Part shown: one piece after another, positions 9,052 through 18,011 of the stretch
How the letters are laid out: the number at the start of each line of letters is the position of its first letter
Numbering within the stretch: position 1 is the first letter of the stretch
From: Pedobacter sp. Leaf194
GTDB taxonomy: Bacteria; Bacteroidota; Bacteroidia; Sphingobacteriales; Sphingobacteriaceae
NCBI RefSeq assembly: GCF_001423945.1
Contig: NZ_LMPU01000002.1
Location: 1 to 64,000, forward strand
Direction: 5' to 3'
DNA: 64,000 nucleotides
Notes under the pieces: generated by a model
What the model was told of the DNA's origin: nothing
Seen by the model: the letters and a program-made list of their open reading frames with translations, nothing else
Database searches by the model: none
Made by a program: the position numbers and the translations under genes

Positions 9052-9915
9052 TTAATTTTTGTAGACTTTATCAATCTGTTGATTTAAAAACTGAGCGCAG
9101 TATTTTAGCTGCGCATCCGAATAACTGCTTCCTGCTTCAACAAAAACCGGCCCGCGATAATTTGCCGTTTTCAACGCTTTGAAGTAATCTGTAAAGTCAT
9201 CACCTTTAATGCCAGGCAATGTCCGTTCCTCATCTTCCGCAATTTCGCAGTGAATAAGCAAATCTTTGGCATTGACAATGCTTTCCGGAGATTCATGTTC
9301 TCTACGCATATGAAAAATGTCTGCATTCAGCTTAAAGTTAGGATGGTCAACCAGTCTTACCACTTCTGCTGCAGCTTTCACAGTATTAAGAAAATTGGTT
9401 TCTTTACTTTGAAGGTTCTCCAAAGCAATTTTCACTTTATATTTTGCAGCAACGCCTGCAATTTTCCTGCAGAGCGAAGCAAACTCCAGCGTAGCTTTTT
9501 TAACATCGTAGTCATCTGGCAAACGCCTTGCTGTGCCACTGCCAAGTACGATAAGCGTAATTTTTGCCTGCTGCGCACGTTGAAATAAACTATCAACATA
9601 GTCCAAAACCACATTTTCCTTAACATTCGGGCCAGCTATTTTCATCTGCCCAGGAAACATGACGTTACACATGTAGAGTTTCGTTTTGAGTTTTGATATG
9701 GCTTTAAGGTTTAGTTTAAACTTTTCTTCCGATAACGATGGAGCTATCATTCTCCCAACAGATTCTCCGATCAAACCGAATCCTGAGGCGCTTACTAAAC
9801 TATCTTTTTCTATCGGAGCCACAATCCCCAGAGCAATGAAATGTTTTGGTTCTCTTTGAAACCCAGATAAGAATAATGAAAGTAAAATTGCAACAATAGA
9901 AATCTGTAGTTTCAT
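9052..9915 (-). CDS. Exported sugar phosphate isomerase/epimerase-like TIM-barrel protein
   Basis: A 287-residue protein of the xylose-isomerase-like TIM barrel family (AP_endonuc_2). An N-terminal hydrophobic segment (about 1-19) looks like a signal peptide or anchor. Barrel signatures are ALENLQ (metal-ligand Glu), KLNADIFHM (Asp and His) and the C-terminal GPVFVEAG (Glu). It is the first gene of the minus-strand operon running to 5055. Its export matches that of its operon partners, making a cytoplasmic sugar-phosphate substrate unlikely; it probably acts on free or keto sugars released outside the inner membrane. Exact reaction unknown. Confidence 0.82.
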   Translation of the reverse strand: MKLQISIVAILLSLFLSGFQREPKHFIALGIVAPIEKDSLVSASGFGLIGESVGRMIAPSLSEEKFKLNLKAISKLKTKLYMCNVMFPGQMKIAGPNVKENVVLDYVDSLFQRAQQAKITLIVLGSGTARRLPDDYDVKKATLEFASLCRKIAGVAAKYKVKIALENLQSKETNFLNTVKAAAEVVRLVDHPNFKLNADIFHMRREHESPESIVNAKDLLIHCEIAEDEERTLPGIKGDDFTDYFKALKTANYRGPVFVEAGSSYSDAQLKYCAQFLNQQIDKVYKN

Positions 9916-10114
9916 TATGTTTTTTTATAGAAATGATGGTTAGAAAACCCGTAAGCCTTATACAATGCCAAAATAAGAGTTTAACTCAACAGAACAGAAT
10001 GAGTTTGGTAACAATTTAGAAACGCTTGGAAAGGCGGCCGTTTTGCCAAAATTCTTTAATGTTGCAAAACGCAAGGAGGGCAAAACAATCCAAAGAAACA
10101 AAATGCATAACAGA

Positions 10115-10147
10115 AAAGCCCTCCAGAATATTTTTCTAAAGGGCTTT
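10115..10147 (-). terminator. Terminator of valS
   Basis: On the minus strand AAAGCCCT pairs with AGGGCTTT across a 17-base loop, followed by a short run of T. It lies 28 bases after the valS stop codon. Confidence 0.55.
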
Positions 10148-10174
10148 ACTAAATTTTACGGTTTAGCACAAAAA

Positions 10175-12865
10175 TTATCCTAACATTGCGAGGCTTTCTT
10201 CAATTATGTTGATTTTAGCTTCGGCATCGGCCTTTTTGTTGCGTTCGTTGGCAATAATTTCTGGCTTTGCATTTTGAACAAAACGCTCATTGCTGAGTTT
10301 TGCCTCCACAGATTTTAAGAAACCTTTTAAATAAACTAAATCTGCGTTTAAGCGGATGCGCTCTGCATCAACATCAATGTTTTCTGTTAAGGAAATAAAA
10401 AATTCGTCTTTACCAGCCATAAAAGCGGTAGCACCTGCGATTTTATCATTTACAATTTCAGCTTCAGAAACGTTAGCCAGCTTGAAAACGATGTTTAACC
10501 ATTTTTCGTAATCGATATCAGAATTTACTTTCAAACTCAGTGGCAGAGCTTCTTTTGGCGAAATCTGCTTTTGGTTACGAACATTTCTAATTTCTGCAAC
10601 CACGGTTTTGATCACCTCAGCATCCTTCAATAATTTATCGTCTATTGAGCCTCCTTTCGGAAATTCGGCTACAATGCAGCAATCCATTTCGTCACGTGCC
10701 GCAAACAAATCATCATGCCATAATTCTTCTGTTAAAAATGGCATATTTGGATGCAGTAACTTTATGATGTTCTCAAAAAAGGCGATTGTTATTTTGTAAC
10801 TTTCTGCATCAATTGGCTGTTGGTAAGCCGGCTTAACCATTTCCAAATACCATGCGCAGAAATCATCCCACACCAGTTTATAGGTTATCATCAACGCTTC
10901 CGACAGGCGATATTGTTTAAAGTTAGCTTCAATCTCAACTAAGGCCTCATTAAAACGGTTTTCAAACCAGTTTATCGCTTGTGTGTTCGGATTTTCCAGG
11001 TTTTCGTCTATTTTCCATCCCTTAACCAGGCGAAATGCATTCCATATTTTCGAGGCAAAATTACGACCTTGTTCGCAGTAGCTTTCGTCAAACATTAAAT
11101 CGTTTCCTGCCGGAGACGACATCAACATCCCTACGCGAACCGCATCAGCACCATATTTTTCAATTAAGCCAATAGGATCGGGCGAATTACCTAAAGATTT
11201 AGACATTTTACGCCCTAATTTATCGCGGACAATTCCTGTTAAATAAACATTGGTAAATGGCTTTTTGCCCATAAACTCATGTCCAGCCATAATCATACGG
11301 GCCACCCAGAAAAACAAAATTTCGGGTGCTGTAACCAGATCATTTGTTGGGTAATAGTAGTTAATGTCTTTATTACCTGGATCTTTAAAACCGTCGAAAA
11401 CAGAAATCGGCCAAAGCCATGACGAAAACCAGGTATCCATCACATCCTCATCTTGTTTTAGAAAAGGTTCCAATTGATGCTTAAATCCAGCTTTCTCGGT
11501 TTCCGAATAGCTTTCATCCAAATGTTTTTTCTTCCAGAACTCCTCTAAAGCCTCATCTTTAGTCTTAGCAACTACCCAGTTCCCTTTATCATCATACCAA
11601 GCCGGAATGCGCTGTCCCCACCAGAGCTGGCGGGAAATATTCCAGTCGCGAACGTTTTCCATCCAGTAGCGGTAAGTGTTTTCAAATTTATTCGGAATCA
11701 GGTTTACTTCACCATTTAAAACATCTTCCAAAGCAGGCTGCGCCATTTCTTTCATTTTCACAAACCATTGCATAGAGAGTTTTGGCTCAATGGCTGCATC
11801 GGTTCGCTCAGAAAAACCCACCTGCGATTTATAATCTTCAACCTTATCCAGATGACCGGCTTCTTCCAACATTTTGGCGATTTTTTTTCGGGCTACAAAC
11901 CTGTCTTCGCCAACTAAAATAACCGCCAGTTCGTTCAATGTGCCGTCGTCATTTAAAATATCGGTAACCGGCAAATTGTGTTTAACGCCAAGCTCATAAT
12001 CGTTCAAATCGTGTGCAGGCGTAACTTTTAAACAACCTGTACCAAATTCAATATCAACATATTCATCTTCAATTACCGGTATTTCATGGTTAACCAAAGG
12101 CACGAAAACTTTTTTACCTCTTAAGTGCGTAAAGCGTTCATCGTTCGGGTTTATACAAATTGCGGCATCTGCCATAATTGTTTCCGGCCGGGTTGTTGCA
12201 ACAACCAGATAATCCGCAGACTGGTTTCCGTAGTTCGCATTATCGCCACTAACAATATTATAACGAATGTAGTACAGTTTCTGGTTTACTTCCTTACGGA
12301 TTACTTCTTCATCAGAAACTGCTGTTTTGCCAGCCGGATCCCAGTTGACCATGCGGATTCCGCGGTAAATCCAACCTTTTTTATACAAGTGAATAAACGA
12401 ATCGATTACCGCAGCAGACAGATCTTCCTCCATCGTAAAACGGGTGCGGTCCCAGTCGCAACTTGCACCAAGTTTCTTTAACTGTTCTAAAATAATACCA
12501 CCGTATTTTTCCTTCCATTCCCCGGCATACTTTAAAAATTCTTCGCGTGAAAGGTCTTTTTTATTGATGCCCTGCTCCTTTAACATGGCAACAACCTTTG
12601 CTTCGGTAGCAATAGATGCGTGGTCGGTTCCAGGAACCCAGCAAGCATTTTTGCCTTGCATGCGAGCCTTACGAATTAATACATCCTGAATCGTATTGTT
12701 TAACATATGCCCCATGTGCAGCACTCCGGTAACATTCGGCGGCGGAATTACGATTGTGTAAGGCTCGCGTTCATCGGGTTCGGAATGGAAAAACTTTTTG
12801 GATAGCCAATAGCTATACCATTTATCTTCTGTTTCTGCAGGATTGTAATGCGTGGAAATGCTCAT
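10175..12865 (-). CDS. valS: Valine--tRNA ligase
   Basis: An 896-residue class I aminoacyl-tRNA synthetase that charges tRNA(Val). The HIGH-type signature is HMGH (residues 50-53, after PPPNVTGVL) and KMSKS lies at about 553-557 in GRKMSKSLGN. The ValS editing domain is recognised by TTRPETIMAD and GTGCLKVTPAHD, and the active-site stretch WWGQRIPAWY is typical. A C-terminal coiled coil (about 830-895) matches the ValS tRNA-binding arm. Length is normal. It is monocistronic, with a terminator after it and a candidate promoter box at 12884-12891. Confidence 0.97.
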   Translation of the reverse strand: MSISTHYNPAETEDKWYSYWLSKKFFHSEPDEREPYTIVIPPPNVTGVLHMGHMLNNTIQDVLIRKARMQGKNACWVPGTDHASIATEAKVVAMLKEQGINKKDLSREEFLKYAGEWKEKYGGIILEQLKKLGASCDWDRTRFTMEEDLSAAVIDSFIHLYKKGWIYRGIRMVNWDPAGKTAVSDEEVIRKEVNQKLYYIRYNIVSGDNANYGNQSADYLVVATTRPETIMADAAICINPNDERFTHLRGKKVFVPLVNHEIPVIEDEYVDIEFGTGCLKVTPAHDLNDYELGVKHNLPVTDILNDDGTLNELAVILVGEDRFVARKKIAKMLEEAGHLDKVEDYKSQVGFSERTDAAIEPKLSMQWFVKMKEMAQPALEDVLNGEVNLIPNKFENTYRYWMENVRDWNISRQLWWGQRIPAWYDDKGNWVVAKTKDEALEEFWKKKHLDESYSETEKAGFKHQLEPFLKQDEDVMDTWFSSWLWPISVFDGFKDPGNKDINYYYPTNDLVTAPEILFFWVARMIMAGHEFMGKKPFTNVYLTGIVRDKLGRKMSKSLGNSPDPIGLIEKYGADAVRVGMLMSSPAGNDLMFDESYCEQGRNFASKIWNAFRLVKGWKIDENLENPNTQAINWFENRFNEALVEIEANFKQYRLSEALMITYKLVWDDFCAWYLEMVKPAYQQPIDAESYKITIAFFENIIKLLHPNMPFLTEELWHDDLFAARDEMDCCIVAEFPKGGSIDDKLLKDAEVIKTVVAEIRNVRNQKQISPKEALPLSLKVNSDIDYEKWLNIVFKLANVSEAEIVNDKIAGATAFMAGKDEFFISLTENIDVDAERIRLNADLVYLKGFLKSVEAKLSNERFVQNAKPEIIANERNKKADAEAKINIIEESLAMLG

Positions 12866-12883
12866 GAATTATAGTAAAAGCCC

Positions 12884-12891
12884 CAAAAATA
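12884..12891 (-). promoter_or_regulatory. Candidate -7 promoter box for valS
   Basis: Minus-strand TATTTTTG fits TAnnTTTG and lies 18 bases before the valS ATG. No TTTG box at the right distance was found, so the support is partial. A 16-base palindrome (AGCCAAA-AG-TTTGGCT, 12921-12936) lies just upstream. Confidence 0.3.
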
Positions 12892-13098
12892 GCTAATTAA
12901 GCTGAAAGACTAAAGCATAAAGCCAAAAGTTTGGCTCATTTCAGTATGTTGCTTTACCCGAGGCGCCAGAAATGTGAGCTGTTTCTTTTGATTTGAAAAA
13001 GCAAAAACAATATTTCATCGCAAAGTTAGCCGTTTCCGCTAATTCCTTTTAAAACGCCTGCTAATTCATAACGAATCATTTAACTAATTTTCCGATGA

Positions 13099-15078
13099 TT
13101 AAAACTTCATTTTTTGAATTCTGACTGCATTGAGAATTGCGAATAACGCAACGCCAACATCAGCAAAAACGGCCTCCCACATGGTGGCCAAACCACCTGC
13201 ACCCAAAATTAGAACCAATGCTTTAACAGCAAAAGCCAATACAATATTTTGTACGACCACGTTTTTGGTCGCTTTACCAATTTTTATCGCGGTCGCAATT
13301 TTCGAAGGTTGATCCGTTTGAATAACCACATCGGCCGTCTCAATAGCAGCATCGCTTCCCATAGCGCCCATCGCTATGCCAATATCACTAATTGCTAAAA
13401 CCGGTGTGTCATTTATACCATCGCCAACAAAGGCAACCACCCTTGTTTTGTCCTTTTTAATCTCTTCGAGTTTGGCCACCTTATCCTCTGGCAACAAATC
13501 GCCGAAATAGGAATTTATGCCCAGCATACCTGCAACTTTTTTAACAATAGATGTTTTGTCGCCGCTTAACATCACCACATCTTGTACGCCATTTAATTGC
13601 AATTGTTTAATCGCCTCAGCAGCGTCTTCTTTAATTTCATCGGCAACTAAAACGTAGCCTGTGTAGGCACCATTTACCGCTACAACAACAATGCTTTCCT
13701 CAATATCTGCAATTTTTGAATCGAAACTGATATTAAATTTACTTAAAAGCTTAGCATTTCCGGCCAGCACTTGCTTACCGTTCACACTTCCCTTAAGGCC
13801 CATTCCGCTAATTTCCTCAATGTGTTCTGCCGGGTAAATTTCCTTTTCGCCAGCATACTCAACAATTGCCTTCGCAATTGGATGCGTAGATTTTGCCTCT
13901 AATGCGGTAAGCAAACTTAAAAATTCCTCTTTATCAATAGCACTTTCCACTTTTTGAACCCGAAAAACACCTTTCGTAAGTGTTCCGGTTTTGTCCATAA
14001 TAACGGTATTTAGCTTGGTAATTAAATCTAAAAAGTTAGAGCCTTTAAATAAAATGCCATGCGCCGAGGCGGCGCCAATACCACCAAAATAGCCGAGCGG
14101 GATAGAAATAACCAGTGCACAAGGGCAGGAAATAACCAAAAAAACCAGAGAACGATATAGCCAGGTTTGAAAATGATAATCCTTACCTAAAATTAAAAAC
14201 GGTATCGCAACCAAAGCGAGTGCTAAAAAAAAGACAATCGGGGTGTAAACCTTGGCAAACTTCCTGATAAATAGTTCAGTTTTCGCTTTGCGTGTGGTGG
14301 CGTTCTGAACCATTTCCAAAATACGGGATAAGGCGCTATCGGCAAAAAGCTTTGTTACTTTTATTTCGATAACCTTATCGAGATTAAGCATTCCTGCTAA
14401 AACACTACCGCCTTTAGCAATGGTTTTCGGTTTGCTTTCTCCAGTAAGCGCCGCGGTATTAAAACTACTTCCATCCGAAAGCATCTCGCCATCGAGCGGA
14501 ATTTTTTCACCCGCTTTAATCTGTATGGTTTCCCCAATTTCAACGCCTTCAGGTTTTATGGTTTCATATCTTCCGTTGCGCAATACGCTGGCAACATCTG
14601 CACGAACATCTAATAAAGCAGAAATATTTCGCTTTGCCCGGTTAACCGCAGCCATTTGAAAAAGTTCTCCAATGGTGTAAAAGAGCATTACAGTTACCCC
14701 TTCCGGATATTCGCCAATTGCGAATGCACCAATAGTAGCGATAGACATTAGCGAAAACTCCGTGAAAAAATCTTTGGCTTTAAAGGTTTCCCAAACTTCC
14801 TTTAAAACCGGAACACCAACAGGTAAATAGGCAACAATGTACCAATAAGGCCGAATGACTTGAAAAGCCTCTAGCTTGAAAATATTATCGAAAGCTATAC
14901 CGATAAGCAACATTGCCAAGGTTACAATTGCGGGCAAATAGGTCTTAAAAGCAGAAGGGTCTCCACCATGATCGTGGTCATGTTCTTCGCCTCCTTCATG
15001 GTTATGGTTATGTTCGTGGCTATGTTGGCTGGCTTTGGTAGCGCAACAGCTATCGTCTTTGTGGTTGGATTGACTCAT
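13099..15078 (-). CDS. zntA: Zn2+/Cd2+/Pb2+-type P1B heavy-metal translocating ATPase
   Basis: A 659-residue inner-membrane metal efflux ATPase. It shows the phosphorylation site DKTGTLT (about 361), the membrane CPC ion site (about 318), the SxxHP motif (STHPIAKA) and the hinge GDGIND. A Lys in TM7 (FAVKAL) and an Asp in TM8 (FADVGVA) match the P1B-2 (Zn/Cd/Pb) subgroup. There is no N-terminal ferredoxin-like HMA domain; instead residues 6-37 are packed with His, Asp and Glu, with CC at 11-12, a likely metal-binding tail. A 50-residue open frame ends directly before its start codon, so translation may be coupled. Confidence 0.92.
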   Translation of the reverse strand: MSQSNHKDDSCCATKASQHSHEHNHNHEGGEEHDHDHGGDPSAFKTYLPAIVTLAMLLIGIAFDNIFKLEAFQVIRPYWYIVAYLPVGVPVLKEVWETFKAKDFFTEFSLMSIATIGAFAIGEYPEGVTVMLFYTIGELFQMAAVNRAKRNISALLDVRADVASVLRNGRYETIKPEGVEIGETIQIKAGEKIPLDGEMLSDGSSFNTAALTGESKPKTIAKGGSVLAGMLNLDKVIEIKVTKLFADSALSRILEMVQNATTRKAKTELFIRKFAKVYTPIVFFLALALVAIPFLILGKDYHFQTWLYRSLVFLVISCPCALVISIPLGYFGGIGAASAHGILFKGSNFLDLITKLNTVIMDKTGTLTKGVFRVQKVESAIDKEEFLSLLTALEAKSTHPIAKAIVEYAGEKEIYPAEHIEEISGMGLKGSVNGKQVLAGNAKLLSKFNISFDSKIADIEESIVVVAVNGAYTGYVLVADEIKEDAAEAIKQLQLNGVQDVVMLSGDKTSIVKKVAGMLGINSYFGDLLPEDKVAKLEEIKKDKTRVVAFVGDGINDTPVLAISDIGIAMGAMGSDAAIETADVVIQTDQPSKIATAIKIGKATKNVVVQNIVLAFAVKALVLILGAGGLATMWEAVFADVGVALFAILNAVRIQKMKF

Positions 15079-15231
15079 TTATTTACTGTTTTCTTTTCTG
15101 AAAAGCAACACCAGTTCGTTTCGGACGCTTTGTTCCCGCCATCGCTGCAAATCCTCGGCCAAAGAAAAAATGGCCTCCGGGTTTTTCGCTTTGTCGTGTT
15201 TAAGTGGCCCGGGCTGTAGCATTATCAACAT
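15079..15231 (-). CDS. Possible 50-residue protein translationally coupled to the metal ATPase
   Basis: An ATG-initiated frame (alternative ATG three codons later) encodes a charged 50-residue protein: a hydrophobic start (MLIMLQPGPL), then a helix-forming stretch with LAEDLQRWREQ and a basic end. Its TAA stop (15081-15079) is followed immediately by the ATPase ATG (15078), the arrangement expected of a coupled upstream gene. I do not recognise the family. It could be a small metal-related accessory protein or a chance frame; tight coupling and amphipathic composition favour a gene. Confidence 0.4.
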   Translation of the reverse strand: MLIMLQPGPLKHDKAKNPEAIFSLAEDLQRWREQSVRNELVLLFRKENSK

Positions 15232-15692
15232 TAAACCATCACGGGGCAAAAAATTTGTTCAGCAATCGAGGCTGATGTGTTAGGTTTAGATACGAAATAT
15301 TTTACGCCCCGAATTATTTCTACCGCCTGCAACACGGTTTTCAAATGTCCTCAATGCCAGCAGGGCGATATCCAATTTAAATTTTAACTGCTTTCAGGAA
15401 ATCCTGTAACGCTACGCATGCAATAACTCAAATTTATAAGTTTATTCTGATTCATTCTTAATAGCGAAAATTTTTATAAGCGCACAATAAATTATGTTAA
15501 AAAATGTTAATAGTGTATAAAAGAATTAAAGTCATGAAATCCCTTAAATTCCACTTTTCGCCTGCCGAATTCCTGAGAAGGTTTGGCTTGACAAAAATTT
15601 ACTACTGGTTTAACAAGTAATATTCTTGGTATATTGTTTCAATATTGCTTAGTATTTTATAAATTTCGCTGTTAAACTAACTTAATAAGCGA
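15232..15692. other. Long intergenic region between the metal ATPase and the M13 peptidase
   Basis: About 460 bases between divergent genes. It is AT-rich toward the right half. I see a 28-residue open frame at 15534-15620 and no clear promoter consensus, RNA gene or repeat. It must hold the divergent promoters for the ATPase and the M13 peptidase. Confidence 0.5.
15534..15620 (+). CDS. Possible 28-residue cationic, aromatic-rich peptide
   Basis: ATG-to-TAA frame in the intergenic region. The peptide begins MKSLKFHFSPAEF and ends KIYYWFNK, is net positive and has six aromatic residues in its last half and middle. No family is recognised. It could be a small membrane-active peptide, a leader of the M13 gene 72 bases downstream, or chance. 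See also the short frame at 36004-36081, which is similar in character. Confidence 0.22.
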   Translation: MKSLKFHFSPAEFLRRFGLTKIYYWFNK

Positions 15693-17729
15693 ATGAAATA
15701 CCAAAATTTGAAAAGATATTTTGCAGCACTCGGTATAGTCGCTGCTGGCTTTTCTGCTAACGCACAAACCACTAAAAAATTTATCGACCCTGCGAACATG
15801 GATTTATCCGTTAAGCCTGGCGATGATTTCTATACCTATGCGAGTGGTGCATGGGTAAAAAACAATCCTGTTCCTGCTAAAGAAACGCGTTGGGGCTCAT
15901 TTAACGAGCTTCGCGATTTTAATATCAACGCTGTAAAATCTTTGGTTGAAGACGCTGCTGCTGATAAATCTGCTCCCGCAGGTTCTATAAAACGTCGCGT
16001 TGGCGATTTTTACACTGCAGCAATGGATAGCGCAACCATCGAAAAGCTAGGTTACACGCCTATCAAAGCCGATTTGGCAAAAATTCAGCAAATTAAAGAT
16101 GTTCAGGGCGTTTTAGACCAGGTTGCTTACATGCGTACCAATGGTTTAGGCGGCGGTATGTTTGGAATAGGCGTTGGCCAGGATCGTAAAAACGTGAACA
16201 AATACATGGTAAATATTAGTCAGGGCGGCACAACTTTGCCAGATCGCGACTATTACCTGAAAGACGATACGCGTAGTGTGAAAATCCGCGAGGCTTACAA
16301 TACGTACATGACCACGCTTTTTACATTAACTGGAAGTACGCCCGAAGCAGCAAAGCAAAAAGCAGAAACGGTTTTTAAAATTGAAAAGCAATTCGCTGAG
16401 GCACAAATGAGCCGTTTAGAGATGCGTGACCCTTATGCTACTTACAATAAGCTTACGGTGGCCGAATTAAATAAAAAAACGCCGGATATTAACTGGGCAA
16501 CCTACTTGCCTAAATTTAAAATTAAAGGTCAGGATACTGTTCTAGTCTCATCACCAAAATTCATGGCTAGCTTAGATGGGATGCTAAAATCGGTTCCGGT
16601 AGCGGACTGGAAAACTTATTTAGAGTGGAACTTAATTAAAAGTTCTGCGTCAAGCTTGAGTTCTCCATTCGTAAAAGCGAGTTTTGCTTTCACGCAGGCA
16701 CAAACAGGCCAAAAAGTTCAAACACCACGCTGGCAACGCATGTCATCATTAACTGATGGCACTATTGGCGAATTATTGGGTCAGCTTTATGTGGCAAAAT
16801 ATTTTAAGCCAGAAGCTAAAGCCCGCATGAACCAGATGATTGTGAATTTACGTAAAGCTTTCGAAATCAGAATTAATGGTTTGGAATGGATGAGTGCTGA
16901 AACCAAACAAAAAGCTTTGGCAAAACTAAATGCCTTTACGCCAAAAGTTGGTTATCCTGACAAATGGAAAAATTACGATGGTTTAGCGATAAATAAAGAT
17001 ACATACTTCCAAAACCTGCGTAATGCAAGCATTTGGGGCTATAATGAATCAGTTGGCCAATTGGGTAAACCGGTAGATCGTACTCGTTTCGGCATGACAC
17101 CACCAACTGTTAACGCTTATTACTCACCAACTTTAAACGAAATTGTTTTCCCTGCCGGGATTTTACAGTTCCCTTTCTTCGACCCGAATGCTGACGATGC
17201 AGTTAACTATGGCGGTATCGGTGCAGTTATTGGCCACGAAATGAGCCACGGATTTGATGATAGTGGTAGCCAGTATGATGCAGAAGGAAACCTAAAAAAC
17301 TGGTGGACTGCAGAAGATAAAGCAAAGTTCGATGCAAAAACCAAAGCTTTAGGCGAGCAATTCGATGCTTATACGGTTTTGGATACCGTACATGTAATTG
17401 GTAAACTAACAATGGGCGAAAACATTGGCGATTTGGGTGGTTTAAACGCAGCTTATACTGCTTTTAAAATGACCAAGCAAGGAAAAAGCACAGAGAAAAT
17501 TGACGGTTTTACACCAGATCAGCGTTTCTTTTTGGCCTGGGCACAAGTTTGGAGAGGCAACATTTTACCTGAAAGTGCTGCGCAGCTAATTAAAACCGAT
17601 CCACATTCTCCAGGTCCGTACCGTACAATTGGTGCGCCTATTAATATGGATGCATGGTACACCGCTTTCGATGTTAAACCTGGAGATAAACTATACAAAA
17701 AACCAGAAGATAGAATTAGAATGTGGTAA
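15693..17729 (+). CDS. M13 family (PepO/neprilysin-like) zinc metallopeptidase
   Basis: A 678-residue secreted endopeptidase with a Sec signal peptide (about 1-24, ending NAQ). It has the complete M13 active site: HEMSH (HExxH, 515-519), the third zinc ligand Glu at about 576 in GENIGDLGG, and the NAYYSP substrate-binding motif upstream. The N-terminal domain starts DLSVKPGDDFYTYASGAWVK, typical of the family. It cleaves short peptides, probably in the periplasm. Length is normal. It is transcribed alone, with a strong terminator at 17832-17864. Confidence 0.95.
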   Translation: MKYQNLKRYFAALGIVAAGFSANAQTTKKFIDPANMDLSVKPGDDFYTYASGAWVKNNPVPAKETRWGSFNELRDFNINAVKSLVEDAAADKSAPAGSIKRRVGDFYTAAMDSATIEKLGYTPIKADLAKIQQIKDVQGVLDQVAYMRTNGLGGGMFGIGVGQDRKNVNKYMVNISQGGTTLPDRDYYLKDDTRSVKIREAYNTYMTTLFTLTGSTPEAAKQKAETVFKIEKQFAEAQMSRLEMRDPYATYNKLTVAELNKKTPDINWATYLPKFKIKGQDTVLVSSPKFMASLDGMLKSVPVADWKTYLEWNLIKSSASSLSSPFVKASFAFTQAQTGQKVQTPRWQRMSSLTDGTIGELLGQLYVAKYFKPEAKARMNQMIVNLRKAFEIRINGLEWMSAETKQKALAKLNAFTPKVGYPDKWKNYDGLAINKDTYFQNLRNASIWGYNESVGQLGKPVDRTRFGMTPPTVNAYYSPTLNEIVFPAGILQFPFFDPNADDAVNYGGIGAVIGHEMSHGFDDSGSQYDAEGNLKNWWTAEDKAKFDAKTKALGEQFDAYTVLDTVHVIGKLTMGENIGDLGGLNAAYTAFKMTKQGKSTEKIDGFTPDQRFFLAWAQVWRGNILPESAAQLIKTDPHSPGPYRTIGAPINMDAWYTAFDVKPGDKLYKKPEDRIRMW

Positions 17730-17831
17730 TTTCACGCTAGCGAATATTTCCAAGCTTATGCTCATCGGATAGACGCTTAGCAACTCCATCAAGATTTTCA
17801 TCCCGGAGAGGAATATCAAACCTATAATGCG

Positions 17832-17864
17832 AACGTCCCGATTTATTCGGGACGTTTTATTTTG
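17832..17864 (+). terminator. Terminator of the M13 peptidase gene
   Basis: AACGTCCCGA pairs perfectly with TCGGGACGTT across a short loop (17842-17846), followed by TTATTTT. It lies about 100 bases after the stop codon. Confidence 0.85.
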
Positions 17865-18011
17865 TGGTATTTAGTTAGTTTGGATAATGTACATTAAAAG
17901 GGCGCATTGGATAAAATAAGCTTTCCATAAACTTGCACAGCTAATTTAAAACGGAGTTCGTTCAGAAAATCCTGATTATCATCATATCTTTGAAAAAACT
18001 TAAGCATAAAA

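Noticed and set aside
12125..12481. 118-residue open frame on the plus strand inside valS
   Set aside because: It is antisense to strongly conserved valS codons; composition (Cys, Arg, Ile runs) is that of a shadow frame.
12921..12936. 16-base palindrome upstream of valS as an operator or T-box-like leader
   Set aside because: It is short, has no T-tract or leader structure, and T-box leaders are not expected in this phylum; only noted in the promoter entry.
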